Shown here piece by piece: positions 7,886 through 15,423 of a DNA stretch of 55,334 nt (positions are counted from its first letter, which is position 1; every line of letters starts with the position of its first letter). The stretch comes from an uncultured Prevotellaceae bacterium. GTDB lineage: Bacteria > Bacteroidota > Bacteroidia > Bacteroidales > Bacteroidaceae. The stretch spans positions 1 through 55,334 of the forward strand of contig CAMVUB010000012.1 of assembly GCA_947170495.1 (NCBI GenBank), written 5' to 3'. The position numbers were made by a program, and so were the translations under genes. Below the pieces are notes generated by a model. The model was not told where the DNA came from and searched no databases. It worked only from the letters and a program-made list of their open reading frames with translations.

Positions 7886-7893
7886 TACCTTTG
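7886..7893 (+). promoter_or_regulatory. -7 promoter element upstream of the 7980 gene
   Basis: TACCTTTG fits TAnnTTTG exactly. GTTG at 7866-7869 could be a weak -33 box with a short spacer. The transcript would carry an A/T-rich leader of about 80 nt before ATG 7980, usual for strongly expressed Bacteroidota genes. Confidence 0.75.
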
Positions 7894-7979
7894 CAACGCA
7901 TTTAGAAATCAAAGCGAAATTTAACAAAACAAAGTTTATTAATTCTTCTTATTTATTAACCATTAAAGAAAAACAAAAA

Positions 7980-8822
7980 ATGAAGAAGATTCTTTTTTCC
8001 GCCCTCATGGCTTGCTTTGCCTTGACCGCATCTGCTCAAATTTCTGAGGGAGCTCCTTCTGCAAAGAAGTACACAACGGGTAACCGTCCTATGAAAGGTA
8101 CCTTCGGCCTCTATGTAGGTGCTGAAACCGACCTGTTCCAGGATGCCAATGCTGCTGCTTTCGGCACATTCCGTCCCCTCCCCATCGTTAACTTGAAGTA
8201 CATGGCTACTGACAACTTCGAGCTTCGCGTAGGTTTGAAGTTCTGGAAGCAGCGTGAGTCTCTCTCCTTCGGCAACGACGCTGGTGACGATCAGGCTAAC
8301 CCTGGTACCACTCTCGTTGAGGAGAAGTACACCGCTAAGGCTGTGAACGCTGACAACCAGGTTCGTCCGGGCTTCGCTTACCACTTCACCAAGAGCAACC
8401 TGCTCGATGTGTATGCTGGTATCGAGGGTATCATCGGTTGGCGTCGTGCTGTTGCTAACACCTGGAGCAAGGTTGATGGCAACGAGGTTACTTACAACCA
8501 GCGCAATGCAAGCATTCAGTTCGGTGCTGGCGCATTCATCGGTCTGCAGGCCTTCATCGCTCGTCTGCCTCTGGCTCTCGGCCTTGAGTATGGTATCAGC
8601 ACTGTATGGGATGGCGCTCTGAAGAGCCACCAGTACTACAAGGATGCTAACACTGAGTACACCATCTACAGTCAGGACAACGCCGAGTTCAATATGCTGA
8701 ATGGTGCAGCAGCAGCTATTGCTGGCCAGCGTGGCGACGGTACCTTCGACTACATGAAGGCTCGCAAGGGTGCTTGGGGCAGCCAGGTTCGTCTGACCCT
8801 CAGCTACTACTTCAACCGTTAA
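7980..8822 (+). CDS. Outer-membrane beta-barrel protein, probably abundant
   Basis: A 280-residue exported protein. The signal peptide (MKKILFSALMACFALTASAQ) would be cut after ASAQ or nearby. Alternating strands such as TFGLYVGAETDLF, FELRVGLKFW, LLDVYAGIEGIIGWRR and a C-terminal QVRLTLSYYFNR indicate a small outer-membrane barrel. I do not recognise a specific family. ATG 7980 is chosen because the upstream in-frame start at 7860 would place the signal peptide internally and lies before the promoter. Codon use differs from the neighbours: Arg is nearly always CGT and Ala often GCT, where nearby genes favour CGC and GCC. With the strong promoter this suggests high expression. The next lipoprotein gene follows after 44 nt. 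Confidence 0.8.
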   Translation: MKKILFSALMACFALTASAQISEGAPSAKKYTTGNRPMKGTFGLYVGAETDLFQDANAAAFGTFRPLPIVNLKYMATDNFELRVGLKFWKQRESLSFGNDAGDDQANPGTTLVEEKYTAKAVNADNQVRPGFAYHFTKSNLLDVYAGIEGIIGWRRAVANTWSKVDGNEVTYNQRNASIQFGAGAFIGLQAFIARLPLALGLEYGISTVWDGALKSHQYYKDANTEYTIYSQDNAEFNMLNGAAAAIAGQRGDGTFDYMKARKGAWGSQVRLTLSYYFNR

Positions 8823-8866
8823 TCGGTCCTCTCCTCACACTTTTTACACTTTAAGTTAACAAGGAC

Positions 8867-9391
8867 ATGAAGAATTTGAAATATCTATTCATGGTTGGTG
8901 TGGCAGCAATGCTCTTCACCAGCTGCGGAACAACGACCAGCACTCGGTCCTTCAGTCCGCAAATCACCCAGCTGATTTATTCCAACGATGACATGGAGTT
9001 TTTGGGTGAGACAGAGGTTTCCGTGACCTACAGCACATGGTTGAGCGTGTTCTATCAGATTCACACCGTCAACGGCGTGGAGTACGATAGCAGCAACAAG
9101 AAGATGACCAACCTGACCAACGGTGTCAACACTCGCATGTTGCCCCGTATGCTCAGAAAGGCTACCTACAAGGTTACAGAACAGTTCCCCGAAGCTCGCT
9201 ACTTCCAGGTTGTCCGCCAGACTGCCGAGAAAGAGAAGCTTTTCCTCGGAAGAGAATGGAAGAGAACCGCTCTCATTCGCGCATACAAGATCCGCGAGAG
9301 CCACAACCACTGTCTCCCCTGCGTAGTGGAGAAGCAGGTTGAGCTCCAGAAGCAGCAGGTCGAACTGCAGAAGAAGCAGCTCCAGAAGTAA
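8867..9391 (+). CDS. Small lipoprotein with Lys/Gln-rich tail
   Basis: A 174-residue lipoprotein of unknown function. The signal ends in a clear lipobox (MLFTSC, Cys20). The body contains VSVTYSTWLSVFYQIHTVNGVEY and FPEARYFQVVRQTAEKEKLFLGREWK, then SHNHCLPCV with a CxxC. The last 25 residues are a Q/K/L/E heptad-like stretch (KQVELQKQQVELQKKQLQK) likely to form a coiled coil. It lies 44 nt after the outer-membrane protein gene and before a terminator, so the two probably share a transcript and may work together at the envelope. Confidence 0.75.
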   Translation: MKNLKYLFMVGVAAMLFTSCGTTTSTRSFSPQITQLIYSNDDMEFLGETEVSVTYSTWLSVFYQIHTVNGVEYDSSNKKMTNLTNGVNTRMLPRMLRKATYKVTEQFPEARYFQVVRQTAEKEKLFLGREWKRTALIRAYKIRESHNHCLPCVVEKQVELQKQQVELQKKQLQK

Positions 9392-9412
9392 TTCCATCTA
9401 CACAACCTATTT

Positions 9413-9448
9413 AATCCCGCCCTTTCGCTCTGAAGAGGGCGGGATTTT
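9413..9448 (+). terminator. Intrinsic terminator after the 8867 lipoprotein
   Basis: AATCCCGCCCT (9413-9423) pairs with AGGGCGGGATT (9436-9446), an 11-bp stem, followed by TTT. It closes the 7980-9391 unit. Confidence 0.85.
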
Positions 9449-9476
9449 AGGGTTTCCAAACACAACAAACAAAAAA

Positions 9477-10346
9477 ATGAAGAAAATATTTCCCCTGTTA
9501 GCCATCATCCTATTGGGAGCCTTCAACTGCGCATGCGACGAGGACATCGAGGAAGGCGCGGAATCACCGGTCTATATCGTTGCCAATTGGCTAAAGAAAG
9601 ATAGTGTCATGGGCGGTCAGCACTATTTCTTCAAGATGGACATCAATTCGCCCAAAGGCACGCTTGACAAGCTGGTGATGACCTCGGTGGATGGCTACAA
9701 CGGCAAACAAGAACTGGAAACCATTCAGCTCAGCGGAACCAAGAAGAAAATGGAGTACGACTTTCAGCTCCCCATCTTCCCAGACTCACTGGTGGAAGTT
9801 CAGCTGCGCGCCAAAGTCACGACAAACGAGGGCGAGGAATGGGAAGGCACAAAGACACTTAAAGTATTTGCTGCCGACTATACGCTGACAGAGAGCGAAA
9901 TGAATCTCGTTGAGATTCCCGCACCCGGCAAATACAACGGTTTCCGCTTTACGGCCGGCAAGCCTGAAGCTATCAGCACCCTTAATACAGAGAAAGCCAC
10001 ACAGCAGGTAGTCATCTACTATAACAAGGATCAGGGTGACAACGTGGCCTCCAAGGGTATCATAACCAACGCCGCCAATGTTCGCTTCTCGCGCGTAAAC
10101 AGCTTTGACTATGCCAACGCAAAGTATAACAGCGTCCTGAATACCTTCCGCGATCGCTACAACGTGGGTGAAGTATATACCAGCATCGGCAACCTCACTG
10201 TCGGCGACGTCATCTTGATTGGCACCATCGACGAAACAGCGAAGAAAGCCTACGCCCTCGGTGTGATGAAGGTTTTTGCCGTTCCTGAGACCAACAATCA
10301 GGCGACGGACACCTATCGCTTCGGTGTGAAAGGCATGGGCCGCTAA
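9477..10346 (+). CDS. Lipoprotein of unknown function
   Basis: A 289-residue putative surface or periplasmic lipoprotein. The signal is hydrophobic and followed by a Cys (GAFNCAC; lipid-modified Cys18 or Cys20) and an acidic stretch (DEDIEEGAE), often seen in surface-exported Bacteroidota lipoproteins. The body is beta-rich, with YFFKMDINSPKGTLDKLVM and DSLVEVQLRAKVTTNEG resembling an Ig-like sandwich, and a C-terminal domain with VGDVILIGTID. No family is recognised. ATG 9477 gives a proper signal peptide; the in-frame start at 9339 would read through the previous gene's end. A terminator follows after 32 nt. Confidence 0.7.
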   Translation: MKKIFPLLAIILLGAFNCACDEDIEEGAESPVYIVANWLKKDSVMGGQHYFFKMDINSPKGTLDKLVMTSVDGYNGKQELETIQLSGTKKKMEYDFQLPIFPDSLVEVQLRAKVTTNEGEEWEGTKTLKVFAADYTLTESEMNLVEIPAPGKYNGFRFTAGKPEAISTLNTEKATQQVVIYYNKDQGDNVASKGIITNAANVRFSRVNSFDYANAKYNSVLNTFRDRYNVGEVYTSIGNLTVGDVILIGTIDETAKKAYALGVMKVFAVPETNNQATDTYRFGVKGMGR

Positions 10347-10378
10347 TCGCGCTCACGCTCTCAAACATAATTAATAAG

Positions 10379-10408
10379 GTGCGAGCTTCCAACGCTCGCA
10401 CTTTTTTT
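10379..10408 (+). terminator. Intrinsic terminator after the 9477 lipoprotein
   Basis: A perfect 8-bp stem, GTGCGAGC / GCTCGCAC, with loop TTCCAAC is followed by seven T. Confidence 0.88.
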
Positions 10409-10491
10409 GTTTCTAAGCTCATAAACTCATATAATCACACGAAAACCGCAAATTACTGACTAATGATAGCGAATAAATAAAGAAAAGAGTG

Positions 10492-10499
10492 TACCTTTG
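10492..10499 (+). promoter_or_regulatory. -7 promoter element upstream of the 10545 gene
   Basis: TACCTTTG fits TAnnTTTG. No clear TTTG is seen at the usual upstream distance. The implied leader before ATG 10545 is about 40 nt and A/T-rich. Confidence 0.7.
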
Positions 10500-10544
10500 T
10501 GCAGAACAAACTAAATTTTTCATACAACCAACTTTTAAACAATC

Positions 10545-11423
10545 ATGAAACAGACAAAACTTTATGCCTTTATCCTGATGGCCGCGCTTGCCATCGGCCT
10601 GAACACGTCATGCAGCAAGGACGACGACAATGAAGGAGAAAAGCCAGTCTCCGGCAGCGGCGCCAGTCTCATTAAAACAATCAAGGACAAGGATGGCAAC
10701 GCCGTTCAGCTCGATGAATTCACCTATGCCTCACGCACTTATAAGTATTTCTATAGTGAGTCCGGTAAGCTGAATAAGATGATTGACGAGATTGATGGTA
10801 CCGTTTTCAAGCCCACACTCATCAATTCGCCCTTTAACATCACATATAAAGAGAGCACGTCAAGCAATGATGTATCATACGACTGGAACACAGATATTAA
10901 GCTGGACGGAGAAGGTGACATTACATCCTATACGACGACAGAGAACACTACAAAAAAAGGTGGTAGCTTCATGAAAGTGGAAGAAACAGCAACCTTCACC
11001 TATGGCTATTCTAAGGAAATCAAGCTTGTGAATATTTCCGGCAAGTTCGTCGAGAATACCTCGTCAATCGTCAATACCAAATACAACATCACCATCAAGT
11101 TCACATGGGATGGCGGCAACATCACAGAAGCTAATGTGACGGAATTAGTCGATGGAAAGGAAAATTACCCGACCATATCTTATAGCTATTCTTCTGGAAC
11201 ACTCACCAGCAACCAGATGCCCTATAATTTCGTCAGGTATGGCATTCTGGGCAACTACTCTTATTCTGATCAGATCTATGCTTTCCTGCCCCTCATCGGT
11301 TTCGGTAAGACACCTCAGAACGTGCCCTACAGCGCAGGCGGACATAGCATCAACCTCTACAGGAATTCCAACGGCACCATCAGCAGCGAGAACAACTGCA
11401 GCTACGTGTACGCCACCAAGTAA
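10545..11423 (+). CDS. Lipoprotein, DUF4595-like
   Basis: A 292-residue lipoprotein with a lipobox (GLNTSC, Cys23) followed by an acidic SKDDDNEGEK export-type stretch. The rest is beta-rich with repeated patterns of the form DGxGDIT, WDGGNIT, SYSYSSGTLT, which recall the YD-repeat-like strands of the DUF4595 lipoproteins of Bacteroidota. The assignment rests on pattern only. It has its own promoter and a strong terminator, so it is monocistronic. Its role is unknown. Confidence 0.65.
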   Translation: MKQTKLYAFILMAALAIGLNTSCSKDDDNEGEKPVSGSGASLIKTIKDKDGNAVQLDEFTYASRTYKYFYSESGKLNKMIDEIDGTVFKPTLINSPFNITYKESTSSNDVSYDWNTDIKLDGEGDITSYTTTENTTKKGGSFMKVEETATFTYGYSKEIKLVNISGKFVENTSSIVNTKYNITIKFTWDGGNITEANVTELVDGKENYPTISYSYSSGTLTSNQMPYNFVRYGILGNYSYSDQIYAFLPLIGFGKTPQNVPYSAGGHSINLYRNSNGTISSENNCSYVYATK

Positions 11424-11475
11424 TGCAGGCTGATAGATAAGAGCTCACAACAAGCAACTAATATCATTCACAAAT

Positions 11476-11514
11476 AGCCCCACGGCCTTCCCAGCGGAAG
11501 GTCGTGGGGCTTTT
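11476..11514 (+). terminator. Strong intrinsic terminator after the 10545 gene
   Basis: AGCCCCACGGCCTTCC pairs with GGAAGGTCGTGGGGCT (one G-T) around loop CAGC, followed by TTTT. Confidence 0.9.
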
Positions 11515-11516
11515 CG

Positions 11517-11536
11517 TTTTCTCACGCGTGAGAAAA
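11517..11536. repeat. Perfect 20-bp palindrome
   Basis: TTTTCTCACGCGTGAGAAAA is its own reverse complement. It lies just after the terminator of the 10545 gene and begins the palindrome cluster. Confidence 0.9.
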
Positions 11537-11574
11537 GCCAACGCGACGCGTCCCTAAGGCGATAAGGTCGCGTC

Positions 11575-11610
11575 CTTTCGTCGAGTCCCACGCATGGAAC
11601 TCGACGAAAG
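11575..11610. repeat. 12-bp inverted repeat
   Basis: CTTTCGTCGAGT (11575-11586) is the exact reverse complement of ACTCGACGAAAG (11599-11610), with three more pairs inside. The right arm overlaps the first 22-bp direct repeat. Confidence 0.88.
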
Positions 11611-11668
11611 AGCGTGATCTTGTTGGCGGAAGAGCGTGGTCTTATTGACGAAAGACCGCGGTCTTATC
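11603..11668. repeat. Three 22-bp direct repeats
   Basis: Units start at 11603, 11625 and 11647, an exact 22-bp period. Consensus GACGAAAGAGCGTGGTCTTA plus TT; units differ at a few positions. The spacing is close to two helical turns, as for protein-binding direct repeats. Confidence 0.8.
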
Positions 11669-11699
11669 GTTGTTCGGTCGCGACCGAATAATGATAAGA
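11662..11699. repeat. Long palindrome centred on TTCGGTCGCGACCGAA
   Basis: The 16-bp perfect palindrome TTCGGTCGCGACCGAA (11673-11688) is extended by TCTTATC / GATAAGA (11662-11668, 11693-11699) with minor mismatches. Confidence 0.88.
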
Positions 11700-11894
11700 T
11701 CACAACGTGTCGGAAAGATGAAAATAATATGAAATTGAAATAAAGTTAAGAAAATTATCAATTCTCCACCCAACTAAGTATAATGAGTTAATTATTAGAG
11801 GAGTTAATGAGGTGGAATAATATAGAGAGTGGTGGGGTATATAAGAAAGTAATGCAAGAAAATGACATCCATTCGTCATTTTTTGCTGAAAATA

Positions 11895-11926
11895 TTTGCA
11901 GGTTTCAAAGAGAAACGCTACCTTTG
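11895..11926 (+). promoter_or_regulatory. Promoter for the VirE-like gene
   Basis: TTTG at 11895-11898, a 20-nt spacer, and TACCTTTG at 11919-11926 match the Bacteroidota consensus. The implied leader to ATG 12049 is about 115 nt. Confidence 0.8.
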
Positions 11927-12048
11927 TCGCAGAAAACAAGGAAAAAGCTTCTTAAAGGAGGCTAAAGAGTAGAATATTCCAGGAAAACAAGAGAACTGGG
12001 AAAAGAACGTAGAAACCTAAAGAGAGAGGTCGCGGACAGTTTTTTAAG

Positions 12049-14187
12049 ATGCTGAAGTGCTCAGTACATAGAAAAACAATTAGGAGTAAGAGAGAAGTCG
12101 TCAGCTCATTGGGTATGGAGCCGCTGATGGCTCGCATCAGAGATGATGCAAAGAAGAAGGAGACGGTAGAAGCATTACGGACGGAACGTCCACAGCTTCT
12201 GCCGTCCTTTCGGCTTGAGCTGACTAACTCGCTGCCCTTGATTTGTCCGGGTCTGGAGGCGCGCAAACGTCGCTCGGGCGATATAGAGATGCGCTACAAC
12301 GGCATCGTACTACTGGAAGTCAGCGACTTAGACAGCAGAGGCGTCGCCGAGGTGAAGCAGAAGGTGGCGGCGTGGCCAACGACGCTGGCGGCGATGACGG
12401 GTACGAGCGGCCGGAGCGTGAAGATTCTGGTTCACGGCACATGGGCTGACGGCACGCTGCCGACAGATGCCACAGTCGTAGAACATTTCCACACACTCCT
12501 TTATGAGCGCTGTGCCTCCGTCTATAGCGCCGTCATCGGACAACCGCTCAAGGGCAAGAGCGGCAAGCCCGCCGACACGTTCCGCTGGACATGGGACCCT
12601 GACGCCTTCTATAACCCCGAAGCCTCGGCGCTACGCATCCAGCCGCAGGACCTGGCACAGGGCACCGCAGAGAAGCAGGACCGCAGCCGCGAGTACGGCG
12701 AGGAAACGATTGTCCCAAGCACGGAGAGCAGACATTTCTACGAGATGCGCTTCGCATTGGCCGTCAAAGAGATGCAGGAGCAATGGCTGGCTAAGAACGG
12801 CATCGATGCCGACAAAGACAAGGCGCATGGCGAGGAGCAGTTTGCGCTCATCGTGGAAGAATGCATCAAGTTGGGACTGCCCATCGAGGAGACGCTGCAG
12901 CAAGCCCGTTACTGGACTTTCACACACCTCGACAACCGCGAACGGGCACGCGAAATTGCCGAGAGCATCTATCTGGCACATCCGCTGCGCCCGGGCAAGG
13001 CGCATGCCCACGGGATGCAGGAGCTGACGATGACGCTGCAGATGTTCATGAACGGTCGCTATGACCTGCGCTTCAATGAGCTGACGAACAGCGTGGAATG
13101 GCGCGCCAACCATTCCAACAGCTACCTCTTCCAACCGTTGGACACGCGCGTGATGAACACGATGATTCAGGAGGCACACGAAAACGGCCTTGAGGTCTTC
13201 GACCGCGATATGCGACGCTTCCTGGGTTCCACCCGCGTGCGCTCCTACAACGCCGCACAGGCATACCTACGGCAGGTGAGAGACGTTTGGGACGGCCAGA
13301 CCGACCATATCGGCGCGCTTGCCGACCGCGTGCCGAACCGCAACCCACATTGGCGGGAGTGGTTCCACACATGGTTCGTGGGCATGGTAGCACAATGGGA
13401 AGAGTACAACACCGGTCGCGGCAACGCCGTAGTGCCCCTACTCATCGGACAACAGGGCTGCGGCAAGAGCACCTTCGGGCAGTTCATCCTGCCACCCGAG
13501 TTGCGTAGCGCCGGCTACCGTGAGCTGGTGGATTTCTCCAGCAAGCAGGAGGTGGAGCGGATGCTAACCAGCAGCCTGCTGATAAACCTCGATGAATTCA
13601 ACCAAATTAGCGAGAAGCTGCAGCAGGGTTTCCTGAAAAACCTGTTACAGAAAAGCAGCGTGAAGATGCGCCGACCTTATAGCAGCGCCATCTCCGAGCT
13701 GCCGCGTCGCGCCTCGTTCATCGCCACGACCAACATGAACGACGTGCTGAGCGACCCCACAGGAAGTCGCCGTTTCATCGTGGCGGAGATCCGCGAGGGG
13801 CAGATGATCGACCTGCGCGACGGCATCCGCTACGATGCCCTCTACAGTCAGGCCGTGCGCGAACTGTACGGCGAGCAGCGCCGCTGCTATTTCACGCCCG
13901 AGGAGGTGCAGCAGATCGAGGCGTACAATGCCGCCTTCGCCAACCTGCGGCCTGAGGTGGAACATCTGTTGGACGTCTTCGAACCCGTCGCCGACGGCAG
14001 CGGCGACTGCGTATGGCTGAGCACCACGGAAATCGCCGCCGAGGTGCGCCGCCAGACGCATTTCGACTACAGCAATCGCAGCCTCAATTATCTGGGTCGC
14101 TGGCTGACCTCTGAAGCGCGCGCCATGCGCCTCTCAAAAAAACTCAGTCACGGCATCGCCATCTACTCTTTACGCCGCAGAAAATAG
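12049..14187 (+). CDS. VirE/DUF3874-type primase-helicase-like ATPase
   Basis: A 712-residue cytosolic protein of the Bacteroidota VirE family, commonly carried by mobile elements. The N-terminal part (residues ~40-200) resembles the BT4734-like/VirE N-terminal domain, related to primases (IEMRYNGIVLLEVSDLD, GRSVKILVHGTWADG, FRWTWDPDAFYNP). A superfamily 3 helicase-like ATPase follows: Walker A IGQQGCGKSTFG at ~466-477, acidic Walker B LLINLDEF at ~509, and the polar sensor SFIATTNMND at ~556, then DPTGSRRFIVAEI. The expected partners (integrase, relaxase, phage genes) are absent. It has its own promoter and is probably an orphan of a lost element. GC content is as high as in the neighbours, so the acquisition is not recent or came from a similar host. 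Confidence 0.8.
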   Translation: MLKCSVHRKTIRSKREVVSSLGMEPLMARIRDDAKKKETVEALRTERPQLLPSFRLELTNSLPLICPGLEARKRRSGDIEMRYNGIVLLEVSDLDSRGVAEVKQKVAAWPTTLAAMTGTSGRSVKILVHGTWADGTLPTDATVVEHFHTLLYERCASVYSAVIGQPLKGKSGKPADTFRWTWDPDAFYNPEASALRIQPQDLAQGTAEKQDRSREYGEETIVPSTESRHFYEMRFALAVKEMQEQWLAKNGIDADKDKAHGEEQFALIVEECIKLGLPIEETLQQARYWTFTHLDNRERAREIAESIYLAHPLRPGKAHAHGMQELTMTLQMFMNGRYDLRFNELTNSVEWRANHSNSYLFQPLDTRVMNTMIQEAHENGLEVFDRDMRRFLGSTRVRSYNAAQAYLRQVRDVWDGQTDHIGALADRVPNRNPHWREWFHTWFVGMVAQWEEYNTGRGNAVVPLLIGQQGCGKSTFGQFILPPELRSAGYRELVDFSSKQEVERMLTSSLLINLDEFNQISEKLQQGFLKNLLQKSSVKMRRPYSSAISELPRRASFIATTNMNDVLSDPTGSRRFIVAEIREGQMIDLRDGIRYDALYSQAVRELYGEQRRCYFTPEEVQQIEAYNAAFANLRPEVEHLLDVFEPVADGSGDCVWLSTTEIAAEVRRQTHFDYSNRSLNYLGRWLTSEARAMRLSKKLSHGIAIYSLRRRK

Positions 14188-14270
14188 CGCTGTTTGCAGG
14201 AGATTTTGGATAATTTTACCAAAAGAGTAAAAAAACCTTGAAAAAAATAGGTACCCATTATCTTTTTTTG

Positions 14271-14278
14271 TAATTTTG
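14271..14278 (+). promoter_or_regulatory. -7 promoter element for the lpx cluster
   Basis: TAATTTTG fits TAnnTTTG and lies 32 nt before the lpxD start codon. No good TTTG is at the usual distance upstream; the region before it is A/T-rich. Confidence 0.6.
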
Positions 14279-14310
14279 CCCCCAAATAGTACGATTGTTC
14301 AAAAGCCCAC

Positions 14311-15360
14311 ATGGATTTCACAGCTCAACAAATCGCAGAATACCTCCACGGCACCGTTGAAGGCGACGCCTCGAAGGCCGTGCACACCTTTGCCAAAATC
14401 GAAGAGGGCGTGGAAGGCGCCCTGTCCTTCCTCTCCGATCCCAAATACGAGCCCTATGTCTATCAGACAGCCTCGTCGGTGGTGCTGGTGCCCAACAGCT
14501 TCCAGCCCGCACAGCCCGTGACTCCCACGCTCATACGTGTGCAGGACCCGCGTGAGGCACTGGGACGTCTGCTGATGCTTTACGAGAGTATGAAGCCCAA
14601 GCACACGGGCATCGACCCGCTGGCCTTCGTGGCACCGACGGCGAAGATTGGCAAGGATGTCTATCTGGCTCCCTTTGCCGCCGTGGGCGACAACGCTGTC
14701 ATCGGCGACGGCACAGAGCTGCACCCCCACGCGACCATAGGCGCCAATGCCAAGGTGGGCAGCAACTGCATCCTCTATGCCAACTGCACCGTTTATCACG
14801 ACTGTCAGGTTGGTGACCGTTGCATCCTGCACGCCGGCAGCGTCGTAGGCGCCGACGGCTTCGGCTTCGCGCCCACGCCCGACGGCTACGAGAAGATTCC
14901 CCAGATCGGCATCGCCGTGCTGGAGGACGACGTGGAGCTTGGCGCCAACGCCTGCGTGGATCGCGCCACGATGGGTGCCACCATCATCCACAAGGGTGTG
15001 AAGATTGACAACCTCGTACAGGTGGGACACAACGTGGAAGTCCAGAGCCACACCGTGCTGTGCGCACAGGTGGGCATCGCAGGCTCCTCGAAGGTGGGCG
15101 AATGGTGCACGTTCACTGGTCAGGTGGGCATCGCCGGACACATCTCCGTGGCCGACCACACCACCATCGGCGCCCAGAGCGGCGTCCCCGGTAATATCCG
15201 CAAGCCCGGCCAGACCCTCATGGGCTACCCCGCCATCGACCCGAAGGTGTGGTCGCGCGCTGCTGCCGTCTATAAGACATTGCCAGAGATGGCGGTCGAG
15301 CTGCGCGAGCTCCAGAAAGAAGTCAAGGAACTAAGGGAGAAACTGGCCATTGAGAGTTGA
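14311..15360 (+). CDS. lpxD: UDP-3-O-acylglucosamine N-acyltransferase
   Basis: Third step of lipid A synthesis: transfers a 3-hydroxyacyl chain from acyl carrier protein to the 2-amine of UDP-3-O-acylglucosamine. The 349 residues are of family length. The N-terminal uridine-binding domain (residues 1-100, with FLSDPKYEPYVYQTASSVVLVP) is followed by left-handed beta-helix hexapeptides (APTAKIGKDVYLAPFAAVGDNAVIGDG and on). The catalytic His should be the one in VQVGHNVEVQ at about residue 239. A short helical tail (ELRELQKEVKELREKL) closes it. It is first of the order lpxD, lpxC/fabZ, lpxA, usual in Bacteroidota. Its stop codon lies in an AGTTGATAGTTGA repeat. Confidence 0.96.
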   Translation: MDFTAQQIAEYLHGTVEGDASKAVHTFAKIEEGVEGALSFLSDPKYEPYVYQTASSVVLVPNSFQPAQPVTPTLIRVQDPREALGRLLMLYESMKPKHTGIDPLAFVAPTAKIGKDVYLAPFAAVGDNAVIGDGTELHPHATIGANAKVGSNCILYANCTVYHDCQVGDRCILHAGSVVGADGFGFAPTPDGYEKIPQIGIAVLEDDVELGANACVDRATMGATIIHKGVKIDNLVQVGHNVEVQSHTVLCAQVGIAGSSKVGEWCTFTGQVGIAGHISVADHTTIGAQSGVPGNIRKPGQTLMGYPAIDPKVWSRAAAVYKTLPEMAVELRELQKEVKELREKLAIES

Positions 15361-15367
15361 TAGTTGA
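15351..15367 (+). repeat. TTGATAG-type short repeat at the lpxD stop
   Basis: TGAGAGTTGATAGTTGA; the lpxD TGA (15358-15360) is inside it. The same AGTTGATAGTT is found across the lpxC stop at 16804-16814. Confidence 0.6.
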
Positions 15368-15423
15368 CCTTTAAACGAAATCCCGTTTGAGGTGTCATAC
15401 AGGAAACAGCACGAATTGAGAAT

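Larger units (their letters stand above)
11424..12048. other. Long intergenic region with palindromes, 22-bp repeats and A/T-rich DNA
   Basis: This 625-bp gap contains, in order, the terminator of the previous gene, a cluster of palindromes and three 22-bp direct repeats (11517-11699), an A/T-rich stretch (about 11718-11890), a promoter (11895-11926) and a leader of over 100 nt for the 12049 gene. I see no convincing protein gene: a 79-codon minus-strand frame at 11700-11939 has no start context and lies in A/T-rich DNA. Confidence 0.7.

Noticed and set aside
11603..11668. A small CRISPR array from the three 22-bp repeats
   Set aside because: The repeats are directly adjacent with no spacers, and no cas gene is present.
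11700..11939. A 79-codon minus-strand frame in the long intergenic region
   Set aside because: It is low-GC, has no promoter or ribosome-binding context and no protein-like motif, and overlaps the promoter of the next gene.
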